64,000 nucleotides of DNA from Limnanthes douglasii subsp. nivea. Taxonomy: Eukaryota > Streptophyta > Magnoliopsida > Brassicales > Limnanthaceae. The DNA is taken from positions 316,960,893 to 317,024,892 of the forward strand of contig JAUPFV010000002.1 of assembly GCA_036936605.1 (NCBI GenBank). The letters run 5' to 3'. Under the pieces are notes generated by a model. That model had not been told where the DNA came from. It made no database searches and worked only from the letters and a program-made list of their open reading frames with translations. Shown one piece after another: positions 30,781 to 41,007 of this stretch. The translations under genes were made by a program, and so were the position numbers. Position 1 is the first letter of the stretch. Every line of letters begins with the position of its first letter.

Positions 30781-32323
30781 TTATAAATCGGTCATTTGAA
30801 CTGTTGTAGGTAACTCTTCATCGGTCCATTTGGTAGACTTGTAATAAACCGCATATAGAGTCAGCTGCACCACGCCGGAAATGACACCCAACCCATTTGG
30901 AATCTATTTAATTTTTTCAAACAAAAACAATTCATTATCTCATGATGAATAAAATTAATACACGAAGGTGTGATGGTTCAAAACTTAAAATCTAAAAGTC
31001 ATACTTTTTTATATGCAAATATCTTTTTCATCTTATACCAAATTTCAAGTTAGAGTATGACTCTAATAACATAATTAGAAAAGAGAGAAATTGAAGATTA
31101 CCAAAATATAGGGATCAAATCTGAGAAGTGCATAAACAGACCAATTGCATCCGTTTAGAAAATTTGTAAGTGCTAAAAAGAATGGCAAATACTTAACACT
31201 CTTTGTCTGGATCACTATTTTCTGTCAAAACACAACCACCAAACGTTAGAAGAAAGAAAACCTAAGATATGAAGATTTGAATTGTTTTGTAGACAGAGAT
31301 GGATACATACCATGACTGTTAAAGGCGCGGCGTACATAATTATGTTAAAAACAACACAAAGAATTCCAATAAGCATAGATCTGTCTTTGGTGGTGTGGAA
31401 GAATAACATGGTGCATGCAATCAGTATGGCCATGAATATCACTTCGACTGCCAAAGTTATCATTATTTTCTTCTGAAGAATTTATAAAAATATGGTTAGT
31501 ATATTATGCTTCCATATGTTAATGGGTCAAAAATTTGTATGCAAAATAATAAATATACATTGGAACATATAGTATGGAATTAAAAGTAGCCTACTAGATG
31601 TAGTATTTTCAAAAATAGTTTTCATATTTAGGAATTAAACGTGTGTTTTACGTAAATGATTCTATTATTAAGCGAAATTGCTAACATCAATAGCTTTTAC
31701 CAACAAAACAAAACTGTATTGTTATATTAAAAAATATTTTCAGTCTAAAAGTTTTCGGATAGTTTTAAATCATTTTGTCCATATTCCGTAAAAATAAATA
31801 AACTTACGCGTTGAGATCGAGTCGAGTAGGCGAAGAAAATGGCGACGTAAATTAGTTCGATAACCAGACCTGTAACGTTGATGGTCATTACTAGAAGACT
31901 GTCGGGATGTACAAACGGCATAGCGTAGAATGTCCATATCATACAATTTAACACGGTAGCCACATAAGGGTCGGATTTGAACTCTTGTACCGACTTTTGC
32001 TTTATTATCTTAACAATGGTAGGACTGCATGTTCAACATTTTTAAAAGTGTAAGTTGAAAAATTAATTTTCTAAAGTGATAGACAAAATATATGATTACG
32101 GAAGAAAAAGTCCACAAACGAACTGTATAACTATACTTACATGGGAGAGCAAAACAAACCAAAAGATATAACATTTCCTGCAACAGAAAGAAAGAAGCAT
32201 GACTATGTCAAAAACTTGAAATGTTTTTGACAAAAAAATAAAAAAACATAAAATCATTAGAGTTTCGTATAACTAACCAATGATACCGACGATGGTTCTA
32301 GCTGTGTCCGGGTTTATAGTCAT
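30781..32323 (-). CDS. SWEET sugar transporter, SWEET5-like, six exons, apparently intact
   Basis: Seven-helix plasma-membrane uniporter for sugars. Exons: 32,278-32,323; 32,141-32,177; 31,808-32,024; 31,311-31,472; 31,102-31,221; 30,781-30,903. All introns are GT..AG and the joined frame is open for 234 codons, close to the usual 235-290. Start [16 protein letters not shown]; then [13 protein letters not shown] (first PQ-loop proline), [25 protein letters not shown], the triple-helix repeat [39 protein letters not shown], the pocket Trp region [16 protein letters not shown] and a short tail. Order and wording are closest to clade II members such as Arabidopsis SWEET5 (VEX1, pollen). Clade II proteins usually move hexoses, but that is inference here. 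Context AAGATGAC at the start suits a plant initiator. Confidence 0.93.
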
Positions 32324-32430
32324 CTTGGGTTTTAAAAACACAGTAGAAGAAAAATGGTAGAAATAGAGGGGGTAAAGATAAACAATTATGTTTTAAATTT
32401 GTTTGTGTAAAACTTGTACGGAATCATTGC

Positions 32431-32438
32431 TTATATAT
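32431..32438 (-). promoter_or_regulatory. Putative TATA box of the SWEET gene
   Basis: Minus strand AATATATAAGC, about 110 bp before the ATG. A pyrimidine-rich leader (CCCCCTCTATTTCTACC) lies between. Confidence 0.5.
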
Positions 32439-32439
32439 T

Positions 32440-33420
32440 AAACTAGTTTAGCTCTTGTTAAGTTGTTATTGCTGTAGGTAACTGGATATTACGTGAATTC
32501 CAACATGAAACTGCTTCTTGTTTAATTTCTATATTTATGTTTAGTCTAAAGTAATTATAGTTAGCTGGTATTTCGGATTTGATAATGCTGGGATACGTAG
32601 TTTTAGTCTTTTATCTTAAAGCACAACAAACGCTAATTAGTTAAAGTAGTTGATACTCGCAAGTCAAACATGAGATGTACCAGGCAGATATATATTTTCA
32701 GGTTGTAGTTACGAAATGGTTGTTTTTATTAAAATGTTGTTAATTAAGATAAATGAATAGTCAGTTATTTTTAATCTAAATAATCACCCAAAAAAAGAAG
32801 TGAACCGATAAATAAATAGTAAAAGACATTAATGACTTCTGTAGCGTATTATTAGCTATAAAATTTGATCACAACGTTTAGCAAACAAATTAAAATTAAA
32901 GAACATGGTTCTCTTCTTCCTTTCAGACTGAAATTTCGATAGAGGTAACTATAACTAACGCAAGATCAGATATGTACACAAAAGAATACTCATTCAACAT
33001 TCACAGTGGATGCGGAGAGGAACATATATAAAGTCCAAAAGATCGAACGAGGACAAAATTTGAGAGTGAACGGTTCATGGCCGTCTAAAACGTATTGTAT
33101 TGTATTGTGGAAGTTACTTCGAGCTTCCGAATTCAACAAGTGATCATATGGTACACGAGTTTGCTTCCTCTGAAGAACAGGTCCCAGCTCCCAGGTCCCT
33201 GTCACTGCCAGATAAAAAGAAATAGTAATGATTTGTCAAGGCGCATCGTATGTTTCATATCGTAAACACACAAAAGACTATGAATAAAAGACGAGGAATA
33301 AGTTTTATGTGAAAAGAAGAATCAAAAGAGACAAAAATATGAAACCATTCACCCACTTCAATTAGAAAAGACTATGATTTTTTATATATATAGAGGTCAT
33401 AAGTGTTTCTTGTACCTTAC
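32440..33420. other. Region between SWEET and formin fragment; unrecognised ORF at 32,990-33,205 (-)
   Basis: About 1 kb, AT-rich. The minus strand holds an open stretch (32,990-33,205) reading TWELGPVLQRKQTRVPYD and so on, preceded by an acceptor-like TTTTTATCTGGCAG at 33,206-33,219. It matches no family I know. If the formin exon ending at 33,421 were spliced to this acceptor, the frame would be a different one and stop after about 19 codons. It could be the site where the formin fragment was joined to unrelated DNA. No other gene is seen. Confidence 0.4.
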
Positions 33421-33431
33421 CGAAAGGTTTC

Positions 33432-33801
33432 TGTCAAGATCAGCATGGGTGATTCTTGCCGGCAACAAAGGAGAACTCCACCGGCAATAATTGGAGGAGA
33501 AACTAAAGGGAAAGTGAGCTAGGGTTTCAAATACCCCTAGCTGATTTACGTTTGAACTCAAAACGACAATGAAGAAACCGTTTTGATCAAACCGGTCTTC
33601 TCCTAGCGCAATTCGGGTCGAGTTCTCTGTAAAGTCCACTGATCCATGTCTCTCAATTTGGACCAGCCCTATCACACGTTCAGAAGTTGCTAATTGGAAT
33701 TGGACTACATTTACATTCATGTACAAAATTAGAGGGTAACAAATTGTACCTCATTTACACTCTCTCATGTAACAATAAAAGATTCCACTCACATTAGTAC
33801 A

Positions 33802-33857
<56 letters not shown>

Positions 33858-33957
33858 TAGTGCTGTGAGTGGTTTGTTTTAAGGAAACAAAAGGAATAAA
33901 TTTACAACAAGAAAAAAATACTCCTTCTTCCTAATAGCTTGGCCTCCATTTTTCACT
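33432..33957 (+). repeat. 5' LTR of element D
   Basis: About 526 bp. It contains the expanded (TA)n tract at 33,805-33,855, absent in the 3' LTR, which explains most of the length difference. Confidence 0.85.
33805..33855. repeat. (TA)25 microsatellite in the 5' LTR of element D
   Basis: 51 nt of alternating TA. The 3' LTR has only TATATATAT (38,838-38,846) at this point, directly before GGTAGTGCTGTGAG. The tract occupies the likely TATA-box position. Confidence 0.97.
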
Positions 33958-33969
33958 TGGTATCAGAGC
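33958..33969 (+). promoter_or_regulatory. Primer-binding site of element D
   Basis: TGGTATCAGAGC, the common plant initiator-Met tRNA primer site, directly after the 5' LTR. Confidence 0.92.
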
Positions 33970-33984
33970 TAATCAAAGCCTTCA

Positions 33985-34980
33985 ATGGCCAATCCTGAAT
34001 CACCTTCCCTGAGCAGTGACTCTCTTGGGTATGTTCTTCCTAGCAACCTCACTAACAGCAGTAAAAGTCTGGACCTACACACAATCAACAACAACAGTCA
34101 TAACATCGGACTAGACAGAAATAACTTTTTGTTATGGAAGACTATAGTTCTTCCTTTGGTGAAGGGAAACAAGCTAGGTGGTTTCATCACTAAGAGACAA
34201 GCTATGCCCTGCAAAGTTTGTCACTGACTTTGAAGGAAACATTACAGAGAACCCTGAATATGAAGATTGGGGGTCTAAAGATCAGCTTCTTCTGGGCTGA
34301 CTTTACTCAACTATGAGCCCAAAAGTAGTTGCTCAACTGATGGAGGAAGAGACCTCAAAAGGTCATTGGGAAACTGCCAGCAAACTTTCTGGTTTACAAA
34401 CCAGAGACAAGATAACCTATTTCAAGTGAGAGTTCCAAAGAACTCATAAAGGTAACACTACTATGGTTGATTACCTAAGCAAAATGAAAAATATTTCTGA
34501 CAAGTTGCTTCGTGCTGGATGTGGTGTGTTTATGGATAACTTAGTCACCCAAGTTCTTGCTGGTTTAGACTCAGAATACACCCCTATTGTGGTGAGCTTG
34601 ACAGACAAATAATATCTTAGCTGGCTAGATCTGCAAACAAGTCTGCTCACATTTGAGAGTAGACTTGAACAACTACTCAACTTGCAAAGCAGTGTGTCAA
34701 ACCTAAATCTAGCCTCTGCTAATGTCACTTAAAAACAGATTTCAAACAACAACAGAACAATAGTAACTCTAGAGGCTTCTATGGTTGGTCTAGAGGTTAG
34801 AACAGGAACTACAGAGGTGGGGCTAGTTACTCAAACAATAGCAGAGGAATGAACATCTATTATCGAGGCAGAGGTGGAAGGTACTCACAGAACAAGCCAA
34901 TCTGCCAGATATGTAGCAGGTATGGTCATTCTGCTCCGGTTTGTTATTACAGAGACGATCCCTCTGTTATAAGAATCTCA
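33985..34980 (+). pseudogene. gag: gag of element D
   Basis: ATG at 33,985. The N-terminus reads HNIGLDRNNFLLWKTIVLPL, the usual copia gag LDxxNFLxWK motif. A frameshift near 34,215 and stops near 34,296, 34,427, 34,611 and 34,729 interrupt the helical middle part. The nucleocapsid zinc knuckle is perfect CX2CX4HX4C (CQICSRYGHSAPVC) at about 34,903-34,944. Gag forms the particle that packages the RNA. Confidence 0.88.
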
Positions 34981-34984
34981 CCAA

Positions 34985-36380
34985 CAAATCAAGGCAAAAG
35001 TGAGGGAGATCAGGTTGCCTATATTATTACTCAAGATGGTACAAGTGACAATGCCTGGTTTACTGACAGTGGTGCTAGTCACCATATCACAGGCAATAAT
35101 GGTCTGTTAAGTCAGAAGACTGAGTACTCAGGTAACAAAAGTGTGCTGGTTGGTAGTGGTCAGAGGTTACCCATCAGAAATGTTGGTTGTACTCACTTAT
35201 ATACACATACTAAAACACATATATCACTCACAAATGTCCTACATGTTCCCTCTTTTAACAAGAATCTAGTATATGTTTTCCAATTAACTTACCATAATAA
35301 TGTTATTGTTGAATTTCATGGTGGTTTTTGTTATGTGAAGGACAAGAGAACATGGACTATTCTTCTCAGAGGGACATCTGAGAATGGGCTTTATAGGCTG
35401 GAGAGCTATCCTTAATCACAAGCAAGAAAGGAAATATTTATTTCACCTCAAGCTAATGTCTCTAGTGTTCAGTTTGTTGCTTCTATTTCCCTAAAAGATG
35501 GATGGCATAGGAATCTTGGCCATCCATCTCTCAACATTCTAAATTATGTTTTGAAGACTTGTAATCTTAGTACTATTGACAGTAATGAAATGACTTTCGG
35601 TGAGGCCTGCCAATTAGGCAAGTCTTACAATTTATCATATCCTATGTCTGGTTCCTATGCAAACAATATTTTGGACCTCATACACACTGATGTATGGGGT
35701 CCCTCTCCTACTCTGTCAACAGAAGGGTACAGGTTCTATGTCATATTCCTTGATGATCACTCAAGGTATACCTGGTTCTATCATATTAAAGACAAAATTC
35801 AAGCTTTCACTACATTTAAACACTTCAAAAGTCTAGTAGAGAAACAGTTTGAAAGGTCAATTAAAATTGTTCAGAGTGACTGGGGTGGGGAGTTTAGACC
35901 ACTATTATCTTTTGCTAAAGAACAAGGGTTCATTCTTAGACATTCTTGCCCACATACCTCAGCCCAGAATGGCAGGGCTGAGAGAAAGCATAGGCATTCT
36001 GTAAAAACTGGTTTGACCATTCTTGCTCAGGCCTTTTTACCTTACAAGTACTGGGTTCATGCTTTTGACACTGCTATCTATCTCATAAACAGACTACCCA
36101 CACCAGTGTTAACCAAAAAATATCCCTATGAAGTTCTATTCCACAAGACACCAAATTACCTAACTCTTAAAACCTTTGGGTCTGCTTGCTATCCATGCTG
36201 AAGGGCATATCAGTCCCACAAATTTCAGTATCACTCTATTAAGTGTGTATTCCTTTGGTATAGCCAACACTACAAGGGATACATTTGTCTGAGTCCTAAT
36301 GGTAGAACATATGTGTCTAGGAATGTTGTTTTCAATGAAAAGGAATTTCCCTTCTCTCGAGGGTTTTCTACTGATCAACA
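34985..36380 (+). pseudogene. pol: Protease and integrase of element D
   Basis: Protease: AWFTDSGASHHITGN (catalytic DSG) near 35,055, then LTNVLHVPSFNKNL and NGLYRLESYP, TAA at 35,413. Integrase: WHRNLGHPSLNIL (His pair) and EACQLGKS (first Cys partner missing or changed), then DLIHTDVWGPSP (Asp), VQSDWGGEF (Asp), SAQNGRAERKHRH (Glu), so the D-D-E triad is present. It continues to FGSACYPC, where TGA (36,199) ends the ORF. SRNVVFNEKEFPF follows in the next part. The integrase core ORF (35,551-36,201) is 216 codons. Confidence 0.88.
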
Positions 36381-36839
36381 ACCTATATCTTCATTTTTTT
36401 ACTCTCCTAGCTTTTGGCTTCCTAATCTGCCTAGCAATCTTGTGACTAATGATGGCCTACTGTCCTCTTCAACTCATCCTCATGTCACCACTGATCAGAC
36501 AGTTCAACTGTCCCCTGGCTCTTCTCAAGGTAAGAATCCTGCTAACACTGTCTCTCTACCCAAAGACTACATAACCCAACCTCACACTAACACACACTCA
36601 TCCAGCACTACAAATCCTGCCTCTCAGACTAATCTCTCAACCCCAGTATCATCCAAATCTATTCACCAACACACTGCATCCTTACCTAGTCCTACCTCTA
36701 CCAATCACTAACCCACATACTTCTTTCAAACACTTAATCCTACACTATGATTCAATCTACCACTCTCTCACCCTGAACCTCTACAACCCTTGTCCACTAC
36801 TCTCAAAACTCACACTATGCAGACTAGGTCACAGGATGG

Positions 36840-38515
36840 TACCCTTAAACCCAAAACTCCCTATATTGGGTCATTAACTTAACCACTACTAGTCTGTCCA
36901 CTCCTGAAACTACAAAGTACTCTGAAGTTGTATCTAATCCTAAGTGGGTTGTTGTTATGGACAGTGAATACAGGGCTCTTTTGGTGAATAACACATGGAA
37001 ACTGGTCCCATGGTCTCCTACGCTGAATGTAGTTGGGTTTAAGTGGGTGTTTAAGCTCAAGCACTACATGGATAGGCATATACAACGCTATAAAGCAAGG
37101 CTGGTGGCCAAGGGGTTTCATCAAACCCCTGACATTGATTTTTCAGAGACCATTAGTCCAGATATTAAGGCCTCTACTGTCAGATTGGTCTTGACTCTTG
37201 CTGTGTCTAAGGACTGGAAAGTACGACAACTTGACATAAACAATACTTTTCTTAATGGCTACCTAACTGAGGATGTTTACAGAACTCAGCCTGAGGGGTT
37301 TCAGGATTCTGTGCATCCCACATATGTATGCAAGCTACACAAAGCCCTGTATAGCCTTAAACAAGCTCCAAGAGCCTGGTACTTTAGACTCTGAGACACT
37401 CTGCTTAGTTGGGGGTTCCATAATTCTAGAGTTGACTGCTCTCTCTTCTACTATGTATCTCATACTAATGTGGTCCTAATTCTAGTCAACGTTGATGACA
37501 TATTGGTTACAGGGACACAAACTGAGTGCTTGACTCAGTTTGTTCACAGGTTGAATGCACTCTTTTCACTGAAGGTCACGGGGAAACTTCACCTCTTTCT
37601 TGGAATTGAGGCTCATCGTGACCCCACTGGTATCTACCTAACTCAACATCAATACATTACTAACCTTCTTATTGCTCAAGGGATGTCTCTGTCCAAGCCG
37701 TGTCCCACGCTAATGGCTGATGGTGTCCATTCGTCGAGCACTTCTGGCACGCCTCTTCCAGACCCTACATCATATAGAAGCTTGTGAGGTGCACTTTAAT
37801 ACCTAACTCACACAATACCAGACATTGCATTCGCTATTAACAAGCTTAGCCAATATCAACAAAGTCCTACTACAACTCACTGGTAGTGTTTAAAAAGGGT
37901 CTTGAGGTACTTATCTGGTTCTTGGTGGCTTGGACTCCACATCAAACCATGTGACAATCTCCAGCTTCATGGCTTCTCAGACACAGACTGGGCTTCTTCC
38001 CCTGATGATAGACGCAGTGTTGGAGCTTATTGTGTCTATCTGGGTATTCACTCGTCTCCTGGTCATCTAAGAAGCAGTATGTTGTGGCTCGCTCCTCCAC
38101 TGAGTCAGAATATCACACCCTTGCAAACCTCTCTGCTGAGTTGATGTGCTTACGCTCTATCCTCTCTGAAATCAAAGTCTCTGTTGCTCAACCGTCGGTT
38201 ATCTGGTGCGACAACCTAGGGGCCATCTCGTTAGCTTCCAACCCTGTTTTTCACGCACGAACCAAACACATCGATCTTGATGTGCACTTTGTTTGTGACC
38301 ACGTTCTTCAGGGAGCTCTACAGATGAGGTACGTTCTGTCTCAAGACCAGTTGGCTGATTCTCTCACCAAAGCTTTGACACATGCACACTTTCTGTTTCT
38401 CCGGGACAAACTCGGACTCGTCGATTTGCCCCTTCGTTTGAGGGGGGCTCTCAAAAGTAAGTCTCCATCAGCATTGGTGACTCTTGCCGGCGACAGAGAA
38501 GAACTCAACCGGTAA
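36840..38515 (+). pseudogene. pol: Reverse transcriptase and RNase H of element D
   Basis: RT: NNTWKLVPW, GFKWVFKLKHY, YKARLVAKGFHQTPDID, QLDINNTFLNGYL, QPEGFQDS, LYSLKQAPRAWY, then a short frameshifted piece and VLILVNVDDILVTG. The usual Tyr of YVDD is Asn here; both catalytic Asp remain. RNase H: GFSDTDWASSPDDRRS, then a frameshift near 38,030 and WSSKKQYVVARSSTESEYH, VIWCDNLGAISLA, NPVFHARTKHIDLDVHFV and LADSLTKAL. The coding end runs into the 3' LTR. Stops or shifts near 37,394 and 37,785 make it non-functional. Confidence 0.9.
38440..38459 (+). other. Polypurine tract of element D
   Basis: GAGGGGGGCTCTCAAAAG just before the 3' LTR, within the last RNase H codons. Confidence 0.65.
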
Positions 38516-38948
38516 CAATTGGAGGAGAAACTAAAGGGAAAATCAGCTAGGGTTTCAAGCATCTCGAGCTGACTTACTGCTTGAACTCGAAACGACAATG
38601 AAGAAACCATTTTGATCAAACGAGTCTTCTCCTAGTGCAATCCGGGTCGAGCTCTCAGTAAAGTCCACTGACCCATGTCTCTCAATTTGGACCAGCCCTA
38701 TCACACATTCAGAAGTTGCTAATTGGAATTGGACTACCTTTACATTCAGGTACAAAATTAGAGTGTAACAAATTGTACCTCATTTACACTCTCTCGTGTA
38801 ACAATAAAATATTTCACTCACACTTGTACAAACTACCTATATATATGGTAGTGCTGTGAGTGGTTTGTTTTAAGGAAACAAAACGAATAAATTTACAACA
38901 AGAAAAACATACTCCTTCTTCCTAATAGCTTGGCCTCTATTTTTCACT
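38460..38948 (+). repeat. 3' LTR of element D
   Basis: About 489 bp, aligned with the 5' LTR from ATCAGCAT to TTTTTCACT. It is followed by GTTTC. Confidence 0.85.
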
Positions 38949-39233
38949 GTTTCTGATATAGGACCATCATTTTCAGCCATGGAGAGCTCCTGCATCACTT
39001 TTTCTAATCCTTTGTTTAATGCTTGCATTTCTTCTGCCAGAAATTTCAGTTGGATCTACATGCAAATCACACAACAGTATAGTCATAAATTAAACTCTAT
39101 ATGTTAGTTTTCAAACTTCTTAAACCCAGCTCCTAGCTACTAAATAAAGGATGTCGTACCTTAGTTGCAGGTTCTGAACTGGAGAGATCTTTCAAGAAAT
39201 CTAAAACTTCCGGAAGTTTCTCAGTAAACACCT

Positions 39234-39517
39234 AAATCATTTGCATTTAGACAATAAACACAACCACCAGTCAATCCATATATCTCTCACATTACTCATG
39301 TTGATGGTGAAAAATCATTGCATCATTTTGTACATAATATTTCAGAGAAAATTAATCAGTACCAGACATTTCTATATTACTCTTATATTAGTATCTAAAA
39401 TTATTAAACTATATTGCATTTGTTCGTGGTTCATGATTATTACAATGCTATGGATTTCACTCCATTGGAAATTCGAGATTGTTTACTTTATAATCCAAGA
39501 TGATGTAATCCACGAAG
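39234..39517. repeat. Repeat unit V, copy 3 (left part)
   Basis: Begins ACCTAAATCATTTGCATTTAG and ends GTAATCCACGAAG, matching 15,270-15,345 and then, after a deletion, 15,925-16,030. It continues at 43,596 (CGAAGCATAACAACAGGTGG), so 39,518-43,595 is an insertion. Confidence 0.75.
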
Positions 39518-39697
39518 TGCTGGGAATATTGTTTAGACATTTCCAGATAAATTCTGGAGTTTTCTTTTAACAATTTCAGATCTGAATTATTTTGGTGGTT
39601 CTTCAAAATTTTAAACCGGATAAAATAAAATAAGAGTTTTACATTTGAACAACGAGAACAAATATTTTTATTGTAATCTCATTTTTCTCACAGAACC

Positions 39698-40059
39698 TGT
39701 TTTGAATGGGTCGAATAGTGTCTTGATAGTGTACCGTGTTCGGTGGTACAAAGTTTTGTGTCATTGATAGTAAGCTGTAATACAATGGATGGTTTTCTTA
39801 TTAGTGTATATGATGAGCCCATTAGGCCCATTGTCTAGTAAATCTATTTATTTCCTATAAATAGGCTCTTAAGGGCTACACAAAACACAATTTGAAATCT
39901 GTAACCTTTTCTATCATAGTGAAACTCTTTTCTCTGGCGGTGCCCATGGACGTAGACAATTGTCGAACCACGTTAAATCATGTGTTCATTTCAGTCTGTC
40001 ATTCGCATATGTTCTGTGCTTGAGCCATTTTGTGATAATTGCATAGTGATTTAATAACA
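39698..40059 (+). repeat. 5' LTR of element E
   Basis: 362 bp, TGTTTTGAATGGG...TTTAATAACA, with CTATAAATAG at 39,855-39,864 as TATA box. The primer site TTGTATCAGAGCC follows at about 40,063-40,075 (one base off the usual TGGTATCAGAGCC). Confidence 0.9.
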
Positions 40060-40119
40060 AAATTTGTATCAGAGCCACGTGGTAAAATTAGGGCTTTTGC
40101 AATTAGGGTTTCACAATAG

Positions 40120-40970
40120 CATCTACAGCAACAAAATACATGATTGAAAAAATTGATAGGGGATCCAGCTTTGCGTTGTGGAAGATTTTGTGAGCACTGT
40201 GTGTTTGGTAAACAAACTAGAGTCGAATTCAAAAAATCGGCTGTAAGAAAGACTAAAGGGACATTGGACTACATTCACTCAGATCTTTGAGTCCAAACAG
40301 AATTCTATCAAAGAGCGGAGCTAGATGCTATATGAGTTTGATTGATGAATATTCAAGGATGGTGTGGGTTTACTTTCTGAAAAACGAACGGTGAGGCATA
40401 TTCAACCTTTGTGAAATGGAAGACGATGATTGAGAAGCAAACAGGAAGAAAAATCAAACGTCTTAGAACATATAATGGGTTAGAATATTGCAATCGTGAG
40501 TTTAAGGAGTTCTGCGAAGCTGAGAGAATAGTGCGTCATCGCACTTGTTCTAGAACACCACAACAGAATGGAGTCGCATAAAGAATGAGCATAACGCTTT
40601 ATGACAAGGCACGAAGTATGCTCTCACATTCCAATGTGGGAAAGGATTTTTGGGATGAAGCTATCAATACATCGTGTTACTTGCTGAATCAGTCTCCATC
40701 AATGGCTATTGATTGTAAAACTCCTTTTGAGATTTGGTCTGGATCGTCGGCTGATTATGAACATTTGAGGGTGTTCGGTTGTCCTGCGTATTCTCATGTG
40801 AGAGATGGTAATCTTGAGCCGAGGGCAAAGAGGTGCATATTTCTAGGTTATGCTACTGGATTTAAGGGATATAGGTTATGGTGTACCTCTCCAAAGTCTC
40901 CACGTTTTCTCATCAGTCGGGACGTTACTTTTAATGAGTTTGCTTCGATAGACAGTCCATAGGAAGTAGG
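40120..40970 (+). pseudogene. pol: gag remnant fused to integrase, element E
   Basis: A gag start-like piece (SSFALWKIL, about 40,160-40,190) runs directly into CEHCVFGKQTRVEF, the end of the integrase zinc region. Between these, an intact copia would have some 1.3 kb more. Then TLDYIHSDL (Asp), an interrupted stretch, RTYNGLEYCNREF (the usual second Asp is Tyr or Asn here), QQNGVA followed by a stop in place of the Glu region, and KARSMLSHSNVGKDFWDEA, CYLLNQSPS, EIWSGSSADYEHLRVFGCPAY, which is the normal integrase-RT linker. Open from 40,585 to 40,962. Confidence 0.87.
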
Positions 40971-41007
40971 AGAAATGGTCGAATCATAATCGATTGTGAG
41001 TAAATAG

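Larger units (their letters stand above)
33432..38948 (+). mobile_element. Ty1/copia retrotransposon, element D
   Basis: A 5.5-kb element inserted in a formin exon. LTRs of about 526 and 489 bp (start TGTC/AGTC, end TTTTTCACT), perfect initiator-Met primer site, G-rich polypurine tract and 5-bp target duplication GTTTC (33,427-33,431 and 38,949-38,953). Order of gag, protease, integrase, RT and RNase H is that of copia. It is the most complete of the three copia elements here, yet has several stops and frameshifts. LTR boundaries are good to about 3 bp because the ends are not TG..CA. Confidence 0.9.
33421..39234 (-). pseudogene. Formin FH2-domain exons, split by copia element D
   Basis: Two exons of a plant formin (actin nucleator, C-terminal part of FH2). 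Exon at 39,160 to about 39,234: VFTEKLPEVLDFLKDLS and SSEPATK, then donor GTACG. Next exon from 39,055 (after TGTAG): IQLKFLAEEMQALNKGLEKV, MQELSMAENDGPISE. The copia element lies between the GAAAC bases, and the exon ends with T-F-R at 33,421 before GTAAGG. The reading frame is intact apart from the insertion. No further formin exon (for example the AEAEVRSL segment) is found on either side. At 39,234 the fragment abuts gypsy-derived repeat V, so it is a captured or left-over fragment, not a whole gene. Confidence 0.85.

Noticed and set aside
32990..33205. Normal formin C-terminal exon
   Set aside because: No frame gives the expected AEAEVRSL or YFGEDP segments of plant formins.
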